DNA from: Bacteroidota bacterium
GTDB lineage: Bacteria > Bacteroidota > Bacteroidia > Chitinophagales > Chitinophagaceae
Direction of reading: 5' to 3'
Assembly (NCBI GenBank): GCA_020161435.1
Contig: JAIUNV010000005.1
Span: 241,717 to 305,716, forward strand
DNA length: 64,000 bases
Shown here: positions 53,789 to 63,055 of the stretch, in pieces
Numbering within the stretch: the stretch's first letter is position 1
Layout: each line of letters begins with the position of its first letter
Program-made: the position numbers and the translations under genes
The notes under the pieces: generated by a model
Seen by the model: the letters and a program-made list of their open reading frames with translations, nothing else
Told to the model about the DNA's origin: nothing
The model's database searches: none

Positions 53789-54877
53789 ATGAGTACTCAA
53801 GCAGTCGAAAAGATTTCACTGGCCCAGGAAGCCTGGGAGAAAAGACCATTGATTATTAGTGGACCTTGTAGCGCTGAAACAGAAGAACAAGTAATTGAAA
53901 CTGCACAACGCCTTGCGAAAACCGGAAAGGTAAATGCCATTCGTGCAGGCATTTGGAAACCCCGTACACGGCCCGGTAGTTTTGAAGGAGTGGGTACCAA
54001 AGGTTTGCCGTGGATGCAGCAGGCCCGCAAAATCACTGGCTTGCCCGTAGCTGTGGAAGTGGCTACAGCCAAGCAGGTAGAAGATGCCTTGCATTTTGAT
54101 GTTGATATTTTATGGATTGGTGCCCGCACCACGGTAAACCCTTTTAGTGTGCAGGAAATTGCCGATGCACTCAAAGGTGTGAAAGTACCCGTGCTCATTA
54201 AGAATCCTATCAATCCTGATCTCGAACTGTGGATAGGTGCAGCAGAACGTGTAGCCAAAGCAGGTATTGATCAAATTGGTTTGATTCACCGTGGCTTTAG
54301 CAACTACGGCAATACCGAATTCCGCAATGCACCCATGTGGCACCTGGCCATCGAAATGAAGCGCCGTAATCCGGGTATGATGATGATCAACGATCCTTCG
54401 CACATTTGTGGCCGTCGGGATATTTTGCAGGATGTAGCGCAGAAAGCCATTGACCTCGACTTTGATGGGTTGATTGTTGAAACCCATATCGATCCGGACA
54501 ATGCATGGAGCGATGCCAAGCAACAAATTACACCAGAAGTATTTGGTGAAATGCTCGACCGGATTGTTTGGCGGAAAGAAGACATAGACTCTGCTGATTT
54601 TCATAGTGTGCTTGAAAAAATGCGTCAACAAATCAACCACCTGGATGATGAACTGATGACCTTACTCGGACAACGCATGAAGATTGCTGACAAAATTGGT
54701 CAGTACAAAAAAGACAACGCGGTAACTATTTTGCAAACTACACGCTGGAATGAAATTCTGGAACGTGCCTACCAAAAGGGTGACCCGTTGGGGTTGAGCA
54801 AAGAGTTCATTACCCGTTACATGGATGCTGTACACATGGAGAGCATCAACCGTCAGAACAAAATCATGAATAGCTAA
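53789..54877 (+). CDS. Bifunctional DAHP synthase / chorismate mutase (type II)
   Basis: A 362-residue protein. The DAHP synthase domain (residues ~15-265) has SGPCSAE, IWKPRTRPGSFEGVG, VLIKNPINPDLELWIG and INDPSHICGRRD. The C-terminal AroQ-type mutase domain (residues ~272-360) includes MRQQINHLDDELMTLLGQRM and IADKIGQYKK. The enzyme starts the shikimate pathway and also converts chorismate to prephenate, supplying PheA and TyrA in the same operon. No frameshift is seen. Confidence 0.95.
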   Translation: MSTQAVEKISLAQEAWEKRPLIISGPCSAETEEQVIETAQRLAKTGKVNAIRAGIWKPRTRPGSFEGVGTKGLPWMQQARKITGLPVAVEVATAKQVEDALHFDVDILWIGARTTVNPFSVQEIADALKGVKVPVLIKNPINPDLELWIGAAERVAKAGIDQIGLIHRGFSNYGNTEFRNAPMWHLAIEMKRRNPGMMMINDPSHICGRRDILQDVAQKAIDLDFDGLIVETHIDPDNAWSDAKQQITPEVFGEMLDRIVWRKEDIDSADFHSVLEKMRQQINHLDDELMTLLGQRMKIADKIGQYKKDNAVTILQTTRWNEILERAYQKGDPLGLSKEFITRYMDAVHMESINRQNKIMNS

Positions 54878-54897
54878 GCATTTCAACAAGCTTGTAA

Positions 54898-55917
54898 ATG
54901 ATACAACAGGAAATTGCCATTGCTGGAAGTACCGTGCAGTATGTGTTTAATGCCGGGCTAAGTAAGCTGAGTTCGTTGTGCGATAAAAAAAGCACAGTCA
55001 TCATTACTGATGAAAACGTTTTTGCCGCACATGGCAGCAAAATGAAAGGCTGGCGAACCATTGTACTCAAGCCAGGCGAAGCGTACAAACAACAGTCGGC
55101 CATAGATAGCATTTTGGGCCAGCTGATGGAGATGGAAGCTGACCGCAGCACCACACTCGTAGGCATTGGTGGCGGCGTAGTAACCGATATGACGGGCTAT
55201 GCCGGCGCTGTGTACATGCGGGGTGTTCGCACTGGTTTTGTGCCTACTACTTTACTGGCCATGGTCGATGCATCGATTGGTGGTAAAAACGGGGTAGATG
55301 TAGGCGTGTACAAAAATCTGGTGGGTACTATTCGTCAACCGGCTTTCCTGTTGTTCGATACAGCATTGTTACAAACATTGCCCGAGTTGGAATGGCAAAA
55401 TGGTTTTGCTGAAATCATCAAGCATGCTGCTATCAAAGATGCCAACATGTTCAAAGAGTTGCAGCAACACGACTTGCGTTATTTTAAACAACAGAAAGCA
55501 GCCTTGAAACAGCTGGTGATGAAAAATGCGTTGCTGAAAACATCGGTGGTAAAAAAAGATCCCTTTGAAAAAGGCGATCGTAAGCTGCTGAACTTTGGGC
55601 ATACGCTTGGCCATGCCATTGAAAATGACCAACAACTATCGCATGGTTATGCAGTAGCTGTGGGCATGGTATATGCGGCACATTTATCGCAGCAGCTATT
55701 GCAGTTTAAGCAACCATTGGATTTGATTCAAACCATTGAACAATACGGATTGCCTACGCATGCCGCTTTTGATATGCAACGGGCATTGTACAACATGCGC
55801 CACGATAAAAAACGGGTGCGGGATGTAATGCACTTTGTATTGTTGCAAAAGCTGGGCAAGGCTGTTGTGCATCCCATTGCTATCAAACAGCTTGAAAAAC
55901 TGTTGTTATCTCACTAA
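54898..55917 (+). CDS. aroB: 3-Dehydroquinate synthase
   Basis: A 339-residue protein. The NAD site is LVGIGGGVVTDMTGYAGAVY, followed by TTLLAMVDASIGGKNGVDVG; metal ligands are in GFAEIIKHAAI and LLNFGHTLGHAIEND, the usual AroB set. It closes the ring of DAHP to 3-dehydroquinate. The gene starts 20 bases after the DAHP synthase and ends 19 bases before aroA. Slightly shorter than Escherichia coli AroB (362). Confidence 0.95.
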   Translation: MIQQEIAIAGSTVQYVFNAGLSKLSSLCDKKSTVIITDENVFAAHGSKMKGWRTIVLKPGEAYKQQSAIDSILGQLMEMEADRSTTLVGIGGGVVTDMTGYAGAVYMRGVRTGFVPTTLLAMVDASIGGKNGVDVGVYKNLVGTIRQPAFLLFDTALLQTLPELEWQNGFAEIIKHAAIKDANMFKELQQHDLRYFKQQKAALKQLVMKNALLKTSVVKKDPFEKGDRKLLNFGHTLGHAIENDQQLSHGYAVAVGMVYAAHLSQQLLQFKQPLDLIQTIEQYGLPTHAAFDMQRALYNMRHDKKRVRDVMHFVLLQKLGKAVVHPIAIKQLEKLLLSH

Positions 55918-55936
55918 ACAAAAGAAGACTACAGGA

Positions 55937-57244
55937 ATGGTAGTAGGCATACAACCAGGAAAAATATCGGGCAGTGTAACTGCCAATGCCAGCAAGAGTG
56001 CCATGCAACGGGCTTGTGCTGCTGCATTGCTGAAGAAAGGTGAAACCATCATTCATAACCCCGGCAATTCCAACGACGACCTGGCGGCATTGGCCATCAT
56101 CAAAGCCATGGGGGCTGAAGTAACGGCCAATGAAGCAGACAACAGTTTACGCATCATGGGTAAAGGGTTGCCTTTTTTGCATCAGCCCGAACAGGCCGCT
56201 ATTCATTGTGGTGAAAGCGGGTTGAGCATTCGCATGTTTACCCCCATTGCAGCACTGGCTACGCAACCCGTTACCATTACTGGTGAAGGTAGCCTCACGG
56301 TAAGGCCCATGCACTTTTTTCAGGAAGTGTTGCCGCAACTGGGTGTGCAGGTGCAAACCAATAACGGGCTTGTGCCTATGCAAGTGAGCGGACCTTTGCA
56401 GCCAACCGATATTACCGTTGATGGTTCATTGAGTTCTCAGTTTCTTACAGGTTTGCTTATGGCTTATGCAGCAGCTAATGCCAGCGGCGTCAGCATTTAT
56501 GTAAACGACCTGAAGAGCAAGCCTTACATCGATCTCACCCTGCAGGTGATGAAACAGTTTGGCTTGAAAACGCCAATCAATCATCAGTACGAAAGATTTG
56601 AATTTACATCTGAAGAAGCTGCAGCTGGTGCAGATAATTTTGTAGTAGAAGGCGATTGGAGCGGTGCTGCATTTTTGCTGGTGGCTGGTGCGGTATCCAA
56701 CGAAGTATTGGTAAAAGGCATTTACAATAGTTCCCGCCAGGCCGATAAAAAAATCATTGATGCCATCCTCGATGCAGGTGCACAGGTGAGGGTAGAAGAA
56801 GACCAGGTGTGGGTGAAAAAGGACAAGCTCGAAGCCTTCGAATTTGACGCCACCGATTGTCCCGATTTATTTCCGCCGTTGGTAGCATTGGCTGCCAATT
56901 GCACAGGTGTGACACACATCAAAGGACTCCGTCGCTTAAAGCACAAAGAAAGCGACCGCGGCGTAACCCTGCAGGAAGAATTTGCCAAGCTGGGTGTTCG
57001 CATAGACCTCAACGATGACCTGATGTTGGTGCATGGCACCGGCGAATTGCGGGTGAATAATTTTACGCTCAATTCGCATCATGACCACCGCATCGCCATG
57101 GCAGCTGCAGTGGCAGCTATCAATGCAGATTTTGGTATTCAAATTCGCAATGCCGATGCTGTCAATAAATCGTATCCCGATTTTTGGAAGCATTTAGCGG
57201 CGTTGGGTATTTCTGTACAAAACCAATCCACGTTGGTTAAATAA
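55937..57244 (+). CDS. aroA: EPSP synthase (3-phosphoshikimate 1-carboxyvinyltransferase)
   Basis: About 435 residues. Substrate motifs are VTANASKSAMQRACAAALL, HCGESGLSIRMFTPIAAL, DGSLSSQFLTGLLMAYA and GLRRLKHKESDRG; NSHHDHRIAMAAAVAAI ends the second lobe. It joins shikimate-3-phosphate with phosphoenolpyruvate. ATG 55937 (MVVGIQPGKISG) is where conserved sequence begins; a longer frame upstream overlaps aroB. It lies nine bases before aroC. Confidence 0.95.
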   Translation: MVVGIQPGKISGSVTANASKSAMQRACAAALLKKGETIIHNPGNSNDDLAALAIIKAMGAEVTANEADNSLRIMGKGLPFLHQPEQAAIHCGESGLSIRMFTPIAALATQPVTITGEGSLTVRPMHFFQEVLPQLGVQVQTNNGLVPMQVSGPLQPTDITVDGSLSSQFLTGLLMAYAAANASGVSIYVNDLKSKPYIDLTLQVMKQFGLKTPINHQYERFEFTSEEAAAGADNFVVEGDWSGAAFLLVAGAVSNEVLVKGIYNSSRQADKKIIDAILDAGAQVRVEEDQVWVKKDKLEAFEFDATDCPDLFPPLVALAANCTGVTHIKGLRRLKHKESDRGVTLQEEFAKLGVRIDLNDDLMLVHGTGELRVNNFTLNSHHDHRIAMAAAVAAINADFGIQIRNADAVNKSYPDFWKHLAALGISVQNQSTLVK

Positions 57245-57253
57245 CTTGCTCGT

Positions 57254-58543
57254 ATGAATCAGTTTGGAAAATTGTTCCGCGTCAGCATATTTGGTGAATC
57301 TCACGGTCCGGCGGTGGGCATCACCATTGATGGATTGCCCACTGGATTGCCCCTGAGTGCAGCCGATTTTTTGCCCGACTTGGAGCGTAGAAAAGGCGGC
57401 ACCCAGAAAGGCACCACGCCCCGTCAGGAAGATGATTATCCCATTTTTCAAACGGGATTATTTCAAGGCCGTACTACGGGTGCACCACTCACCATCATTT
57501 TCGAAAACAAGAATACCCGCAGCGGCGATTACCAAAAGCAACGCTCCGTGCCTCGCCCCGGCCACGCCGATTGGACAGCACACCACAAGTATGGCGGCTT
57601 CGAAGATTTTCGCGGTGGTGGTCATTTCAGCGGCCGCCTTACCGTGTGTGTGGTAGCTGCAGGTGTGATTGCTAAAAAGTTGTTGGGCAATGCCACTGTA
57701 AGTTCCAATATATTATCAATAGCCGGCGAACCAACCATTGAAGCGGGACTGGAAAAAGCCATAGCGGCCAAGGACTCTGTGGGTGGTATTGTTGATTGCC
57801 GCATCACCGGATTGCCCGCAGGTTTGGGCGAACCCTTTTGGGATTCTGCAGAATCACTGTTGAGCCATGCCGTGTTTGCCATTCCGGCCGTTCGTGGTAT
57901 AGAGTTTGGTACCGGTTTTGCTGCCGCCAACATGTTTGGTGTAGAGCACAACGATGCCATTATCAGCAACGATGGCCGCACCGCAACCAACCATGCTGGT
58001 GGCATTGTAGGCGGCATTACCAATGGCAACGAAGTGTATTTTAAAATTGCTATCAAGCCGACATCTTCCACACCAAAAGATCAATTCACATTGAACTGGG
58101 AAACCGGTGAAATGGAAAGTTTTTCTGTAAAAGGAAGACACGATTTGTGCATTGCGTTGCGGGTACCACCAGTACTGGAAGCCGTGGCCGCTATGGTAAT
58201 GGCCGACCTGATGATGCAGCAAGGATTGGTGCCCCGCATTTGGCAGGCACCGGTGTATCATGTTACCACCAAAGCTGCCTGGGAGCAAGCTTTGCAATTG
58301 GGTAAATACGAAGCTCCATCGCTGCATACAGAAGGGTTTATTCATACCAGCGATGCGCATCAGGTTGCAGGCGTACTCGAACGCTTCTATGCCGGGCAAA
58401 CGGATTTGCTGCGTTTGTGTATCGACCCTGCCAAACTGGATGTGCATTTGAAATACGAAGCCGCTTCAGATGTACCGGAACTGTTTCCACATATTTACGG
58501 ACCCATCCCGGTGCAGGCTGTAATAGCTGTAGAAGCATTGTAA
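57254..58543 (+). CDS. aroC: Chorismate synthase fused to a DUF952-like domain
   Basis: A 429-residue protein, longer than usual (about 350-400). Residues 1-325 are AroC: LFRVSIFGESHGPAVG (His17), SVPRPGHADWTAHHKYGG, FRGGGHFSGRLTVC and VKGRHDLCIALRVPPVLEA; it makes chorismate. Residues ~334-429 (58253-58540) are a separate domain, VYHVTTKAAWEQALQLGKY, GFIHTSDAHQVAGVLERFY, DPAKLD and FPHIYGPIP, which match the small DUF952 family. The frame is continuous, so this is a real fusion rather than a missed stop. DUF952 has no established function. Confidence 0.9.
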   Translation: MNQFGKLFRVSIFGESHGPAVGITIDGLPTGLPLSAADFLPDLERRKGGTQKGTTPRQEDDYPIFQTGLFQGRTTGAPLTIIFENKNTRSGDYQKQRSVPRPGHADWTAHHKYGGFEDFRGGGHFSGRLTVCVVAAGVIAKKLLGNATVSSNILSIAGEPTIEAGLEKAIAAKDSVGGIVDCRITGLPAGLGEPFWDSAESLLSHAVFAIPAVRGIEFGTGFAAANMFGVEHNDAIISNDGRTATNHAGGIVGGITNGNEVYFKIAIKPTSSTPKDQFTLNWETGEMESFSVKGRHDLCIALRVPPVLEAVAAMVMADLMMQQGLVPRIWQAPVYHVTTKAAWEQALQLGKYEAPSLHTEGFIHTSDAHQVAGVLERFYAGQTDLLRLCIDPAKLDVHLKYEAASDVPELFPHIYGPIPVQAVIAVEAL

Positions 58544-58560
58544 GCCTCCTTGTTCTTACC

Positions 58561-58598
58561 AAACAAAAAGCCGTTGATTCGTCAATGGCTTTTTGTTT
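58561..58598 (+). terminator. Terminator of the aromatic operon
   Basis: AAACAAAAAGCC-G-TTGA pairs with TCAA-T-GGCTTTTTGTTT around TTCG, with one G-T wobble, 17 bases after the aroC stop. It closes the eight-gene operon that begins at 49134. Confidence 0.85.
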
Positions 58599-58705
58599 TA
58601 CTGCAACAGGAGCCAGGTAGTACCAACGTCGAATGCGATTGTGCATCCATCATTCAATCATTTCAGGTATTTTGCGCCGTTGGTTCTTCAATTCAAATTC
58701 ATTGT

Positions 58706-59671
58706 ATGCATAGTTTGGCCGAGTTGACGCGTTTGTTTGCTGACCGTTTTGATGTGAATCATTTTCCGGAAAAGCCAGCTTCTTTGTATGATCCTAACCG
58801 TTATTTTTTACAGCTGGGCGGCAAGCGCATTCGCCCCTTGCTGGTGCTCATGGGCAATGAGTTGGTGGACGATATTAAAGAAGATGCCTGGCATGCCGCT
58901 TTTGCCATTGAGTTGTTTCACAATTTTACTCTCATACACGACGATATTATGGATGCTGCAGCCTTGCGCCGTGGCATGCAAACCGTGCACCACAAATACG
59001 GTCAAAATACAGCCATACTGGCGGGCGATGTAATGCTGGTAAAAGCCTACGATTACCTCAACCTGTTGCACCGCGATGTAAGCCGGCCGGTTACAGCACT
59101 CTTCAACAAAACAGCTGCCGAAGTATGCGAAGGCCAGCAACTCGATATCGATTTTGAACAGCAGCCCAATGTGCAGTTGGAAGAATACATTGAAATGATT
59201 CGCCTCAAAACTTCGGTGCTCATTGCTGCTGCGTTAAAGATGGGTGCTATCATTGGTGGTGCGGGCAAGGGTAATCAGGAACACCTGTATGCCTTTGGCG
59301 AAAACCTCGGCATAGCCTTTCAGGTGCAAGACGATTACCTCGATGCCTTTGGCGATCCGGAAAAGTTTGGCAAAGAAGTGGGCGGCGATATCCGGCAGAA
59401 TAAAAAAACATTCCTGGCCATTCATACCCGTGATGTTGCCAGCGATGCACAACGCCAACAACTGCAAACGCTGATGCAGGAAAACCCTGCCGATAAAGTG
59501 CAACAGGTACTGAGCATTATGAAAGCCTGTGGGGTAGATGAGTGGGCTTTGCAACTGAAGCATCAATATTTCGATAAGGCTATGCAACACCTCGAAGCAG
59601 TGGCAGTGCTCAGTAGCCGCAAACAACAGTTGTACGATCTGGCTAATTCCCTGATTGCCCGGGATCATTAA
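58706..59671 (+). CDS. Polyprenyl synthetase
   Basis: About 321 residues. QLGGKRIRPLLVLMGNELV, the first Asp-rich motif in FTLIHDDIMDAAALRRG, and the second in FQVQDDYLDAFGDPE are the signatures of all-trans prenyl diphosphate synthases. The protein condenses isopentenyl diphosphate units; chain length (geranyl, farnesyl or longer) cannot be read safely. ATG 58706 is chosen because the frame upstream overlaps the operon terminator and is not conserved. Confidence 0.9.
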   Translation: MHSLAELTRLFADRFDVNHFPEKPASLYDPNRYFLQLGGKRIRPLLVLMGNELVDDIKEDAWHAAFAIELFHNFTLIHDDIMDAAALRRGMQTVHHKYGQNTAILAGDVMLVKAYDYLNLLHRDVSRPVTALFNKTAAEVCEGQQLDIDFEQQPNVQLEEYIEMIRLKTSVLIAAALKMGAIIGGAGKGNQEHLYAFGENLGIAFQVQDDYLDAFGDPEKFGKEVGGDIRQNKKTFLAIHTRDVASDAQRQQLQTLMQENPADKVQQVLSIMKACGVDEWALQLKHQYFDKAMQHLEAVAVLSSRKQQLYDLANSLIARDH

Positions 59672-59725
59672 TCCACCGCATCTTTTCCTGAATAGTCCTA
59701 TTTTTCAGCCATATACCACAACTAC

Positions 59726-61408
59726 ATGTCACTGTTTAGAAAGAAAAGTATTTCGGCCATGTCTGCCGATGCCGGTCACGATGGCCACGGACACGGGCTT
59801 AATAAAATTCTGACCGTAAAAGACCTTACCTATCTCGGCATTGCTGCGGTGGTGGGTGCCGGTATTTTTTCTACCATTGGCTCTGCCGCGGCAGATGGTG
59901 GTCCCGGTATTTCTTTGCTCTTTGTGATTACCGCCATTACCTGTGGTTTTTCGGCGTTGTGCTATGCAGAGTTTGCCAGCCGGGTGCCCGTGAGTGGTAG
60001 TGCATACACCTATGCGTATGTAAGTTTTGGCGAACTCGTAGCCTGGATTATTGGCTGGGCCCTCATTCTCGAATATGCCATTGGCAATATTGTGGTGGCC
60101 ATTAGCTGGAGCAGTTATTTCAACAACCTGCTGCAGGGCATCAATATCCACCTGCCGTTTTGGATGACCACCAACAGCAGTGCTGCCGGCGAGGCGTATA
60201 CTGCAGTGCAACAATCTTTGGCTACGGGCAAAGTGGCCGATGCTGATATGCTGGAAATCATCAATGGCTACAACAGTGCCCCGGTGATAATGGGCTACAA
60301 ATTGTTTATGAATATTCCGGCGTTTGTGATTGTGGCGCTGATTACCGCCCTGGCTTACAAAGGCATTCAGGAAAGTAAGAAGAGTGCCAATGCCATGGTG
60401 ATTTTCAAAATAGCCGTGATAATACTCGTCATCATTCTCGGTTTCTTTTATGTAAATACCGATAACTGGAACCCATTTATGCCCAATGGATTTAAGGGCG
60501 TATTGCAGGGGGTAAGTGCTGTATTCTATGCCTACATTGGTTTTGATGCCATCAGTACCACAGCCGAAGAATGTAAAAATCCGCAGCGGGATTTGCCCCG
60601 GGGCATGATGTATTCGCTGCTCATTTGTACCATCCTGTACATCCTCATTGCGCTGGTGCTCACCGGCATGGTGCATTACTCTGAGCTCAATGTAGATGAT
60701 CCTCTGGCGTATGTATTCGATAAGCTGGGCCTCAAGTGGATTGGTTACATCATCAGCATCAGTGCGGTGATAGCTACTACCAGTGTGTTGCTGGTGTTTC
60801 AACTGGGTCAGCCCCGCATCTGGATGAGCATGAGCCGCGATGGTTTGCTACCCGGTGCTTTCGGTAAAATTCATCCCAAGTACAAAACGCCTGCCTTTGC
60901 CACCATTGTTACCGGTTTGCTGGTAGGCATTCCTACTTTGTTTGTGCCCGGCAGCCTCATGACCGACCTCACCAGCATTGGAACGCTCTTTGCCTTTGTG
61001 ATTGTGAGTGGCGGTGTGTTGCTGTTGCCCCGCATCAATGGCAACCAGCAGGCGGGCAAATTCAAACTCCCCTACATCAACGGGCAAATCATCATCCCCG
61101 TGTTGGTGGCAGCGTTTATCTATGCCTTCCGCACCCGCTTCAGCGAAGCCATCAGCAATTTTGGCCACGAAAACCATCAGGAAATGTTGTTCCTGCTGTT
61201 TGTTGCCATTGCCATAGTGGTAGCGGTGTACAGCATCCTCAAAAAACTGTCGGTGATACCCGTGCTCGGTGCCCTCAGCTGCATGTACCTCATGATTGAG
61301 ATTCCCACCATCAGCTGGCTGTGGTTTTTTGCGTGGATGGGCCTTGGCCTTGCCCTGTATTTTGTATACGGCTACCGCAAGTCGAAGCTGGCCAATACTG
61401 CAGCATAG
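59726..61408 (+). CDS. APC-family amino acid permease
   Basis: A 560-residue protein with about fourteen membrane segments. The opening helix GIAAVVGAGIFSTIGSAAAD carries the unwound Gly-rich stretch of APC transporters, and later YAYIGFDAISTTAEECKNPQ matches the cationic amino acid transporter subgroup. A His-rich cytoplasmic N-terminus (DAGHDGHGHGLNK) could bind metal. It imports amino acids across the inner membrane; substrate not known. The gene is 55 bases after the prenyl synthetase. Confidence 0.88.
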   Translation: MSLFRKKSISAMSADAGHDGHGHGLNKILTVKDLTYLGIAAVVGAGIFSTIGSAAADGGPGISLLFVITAITCGFSALCYAEFASRVPVSGSAYTYAYVSFGELVAWIIGWALILEYAIGNIVVAISWSSYFNNLLQGINIHLPFWMTTNSSAAGEAYTAVQQSLATGKVADADMLEIINGYNSAPVIMGYKLFMNIPAFVIVALITALAYKGIQESKKSANAMVIFKIAVIILVIILGFFYVNTDNWNPFMPNGFKGVLQGVSAVFYAYIGFDAISTTAEECKNPQRDLPRGMMYSLLICTILYILIALVLTGMVHYSELNVDDPLAYVFDKLGLKWIGYIISISAVIATTSVLLVFQLGQPRIWMSMSRDGLLPGAFGKIHPKYKTPAFATIVTGLLVGIPTLFVPGSLMTDLTSIGTLFAFVIVSGGVLLLPRINGNQQAGKFKLPYINGQIIIPVLVAAFIYAFRTRFSEAISNFGHENHQEMLFLLFVAIAIVVAVYSILKKLSVIPVLGALSCMYLMIEIPTISWLWFFAWMGLGLALYFVYGYRKSKLANTAA

Positions 61409-61519
61409 TTTTTTTGGGTAATCAGCTTCGGTACTCATGGCATCTTCGTTGTGTCACTCTCTTCAACGGCAGTGCATTTCTGTACTATGAAAAATACAGC
61501 CAATATTCCACTGCAACCA

Positions 61520-61548
61520 TTGTGCAGCCTGGCTGTTGTTTACCTTTG
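61520..61548 (+). promoter_or_regulatory. Promoter of the DUF2027/Smr gene
   Basis: TTG (61520-61522), 18 bases, then an exact TACCTTTG (61541-61548), 56 bases before the ATG at 61604. It fits the Bacteroidota consensus. Confidence 0.6.
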
Positions 61549-61603
61549 CCAGCTGCCAATGGCAGTTCATCATTTTTAAAAGCCCCTGTTGGGGTTGGGG
61601 TTT

Positions 61604-62638
61604 ATGAAGTTTGAAATAGGCGACAACGTAGTAGTAAAGCACAGCAACGAAGACGGCAAAGTGGTAGACATTTTGGGCGACAAAATGGTGTTGGTAGAAG
61701 TGCGGGGCGTTCGTTTTCCGGCCTATACCGATCAGCTCGATTTTCCGTACTTCAAACAGTTCAGCAGCAAAAAACTGTTTGAAGAAAAGAAGCCACCCAA
61801 AAAATACATTGAAGATGTAAAGCGGGAAAAAAATCCGCCCAAGTACAAAGTGGCCGAAGGGCTGTGGCTGGTTTTCTTCCCCGTATTTAGTAAAGATGTG
61901 TTTGACGATGATGTGGTGGAAGAACTCAAGATTTACCTCGTCAACCAAACGGACAATGGGCTCAGGTTTCGCTTTTGGCTCAACTATGCCGGCGAAACCG
62001 AAATGGAGCTGCAAAACGAAGTGCTGGCCCTGCAGGATTTTTACCTAATGAACATTCCCTTTGAGCACCTCAACGATAACCCTTCTTTCGAGTTTGAGTT
62101 TAGCCTCATTACGCCGCAAAAAAGCAAGGCCGAATATTACGAAGCCACCTACAAGCCCAAGGGCAAGCAGGTGTTCAAACAGATTGAAGTGCTGAAGCAA
62201 AAGGGCGATGCCTTCTTTACACAGCAGTTATTCGACCGCTACCCCGATAAAACCAAGATAGAAGCAGAGCCTTTTGTAGCCGATCCGTTTTCGCAGCTCA
62301 GCAAGGCCGGTTTTAAAGTGTTGGCCGGCAAAAAGCTACCCAATACCGAACCGGCGCCGCCTTCGGTGCTCGACCTGCACATTGATAAACTCACCAACGA
62401 CTACCGCAACATGACGGCGCATGAAAAGCTGACACTGCAGCTGCGGGAGTTTGAAAAATGGCTCGACAAAGCCGAGCTGCACTACATGAAACACCTGTGG
62501 GTAATACATGGTGTGGGCAGCGGCCGCCTGAAAGAAGAAGTACACGAAATGCTCAAGCTCCGCGACAATGTGAAGAGCTTTATATCGCAATACCATCCCT
62601 GGTACGGCCATGGCGCAACGGAGATATTTTTGAAGTAA
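61604..62638 (+). CDS. DUF2027 protein with C-terminal Smr domain
   Basis: About 344 residues. The N-terminus (MKFEIGDNVVVKHSNEDGKV, DKMVLVEVRGVRFPAYTDQL) resembles DUF2027, with a small barrel of MutS2-like look. The middle (WLVFFPVFSKDVFDDDVVEE) is a beta-sandwich seen in Bacteroidota DUF2027. The end (VLDLHIDKLTN, MKHLWVIHGVGSGRLKEEVH) is an Smr domain, the nicking or RNA-cleaving domain of MutS2-like proteins. Its role is unknown; repair or ribosome rescue are possible by analogy. It has its own promoter. Confidence 0.82.
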   Translation: MKFEIGDNVVVKHSNEDGKVVDILGDKMVLVEVRGVRFPAYTDQLDFPYFKQFSSKKLFEEKKPPKKYIEDVKREKNPPKYKVAEGLWLVFFPVFSKDVFDDDVVEELKIYLVNQTDNGLRFRFWLNYAGETEMELQNEVLALQDFYLMNIPFEHLNDNPSFEFEFSLITPQKSKAEYYEATYKPKGKQVFKQIEVLKQKGDAFFTQQLFDRYPDKTKIEAEPFVADPFSQLSKAGFKVLAGKKLPNTEPAPPSVLDLHIDKLTNDYRNMTAHEKLTLQLREFEKWLDKAELHYMKHLWVIHGVGSGRLKEEVHEMLKLRDNVKSFISQYHPWYGHGATEIFLK

Positions 62639-62641
62639 ACT

Positions 62642-62795
62642 GTGGACAGTTGGCAGTATACAGTTTGCAGTTTGCAAGTAATACAGCCCTGCAAAATACC
62701 AGCCTCAATCTGCTTCCGTCAGTGGACAGTTTGCAGTGGGCAATTTGCAGTTTGCAAGTAAGGCTGCCCTGCAAACTGCAAACTATAAACTGCAA
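62642..62795. repeat. Direct and inverted repeats rich in CAGTTTGCAG
   Basis: Two imperfect 54-base copies (62642-62695 and 62722-62775), 80 bases apart, each start GTGGACAGT and end CCCTGCAAA. The second is followed by CTGCAAACTGCAAAC, the inverse of the internal CAGTTTGCAG unit. Such blocks are common between genes in Bacteroidota. It is not a CRISPR array: only two copies and no regular spacers. Confidence 0.65.
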
Positions 62796-62800
62796 ACTTT

Positions 62801-63055
62801 TCAATAATGATACCTGCATTGCACTACATGCAATCTGTCTTCATACACCCGATACACGAAGCGGTGTTCGCCGGTGATTCGGCGGCTCCAATAGCCGGCA
62901 TAGTTGGCTTTTAGCGCCTCGGGTTTACCACGTCCGTCAAATGGTGTACGCAAACATTCCTTAATCAAATCGTTGATTTTTTTCATCACCGCTTTATCTG
63001 TTTGCTGCCAATACAGATAATCTTCCCATGCATGTATGTCCCACGAAAGCTGCAT
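62801..63055 (-). CDS. yoeB: YoeB-family mRNA interferase toxin
   Basis: An 84-residue toxin of the RelE/YoeB type: SWDIHAWEDYLYWQQTDKAV at the start, RGKPEALKANYAGYWSRRIT in the core, and the family ending CRYHY with the catalytic His-Tyr. YoeB cleaves mRNA in the ribosomal A site. Its start codon overlaps the antitoxin stop by one base at 63055, as usual for such pairs. Confidence 0.92.
   Translation of the reverse strand: MQLSWDIHAWEDYLYWQQTDKAVMKKINDLIKECLRTPFDGRGKPEALKANYAGYWSRRITGEHRFVYRVYEDRLHVVQCRYHY

Noticed and set aside
57254..58543. Missed stop or frameshift between aroC and a downstream DUF952 gene
   Set aside because: The reading frame is continuous through 58240-58260 and the chorismate synthase part is complete, so a fusion is simpler.
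62642..62795. CRISPR array
   Set aside because: Only two imperfect copies without regular spacers, and no cas genes in the window.
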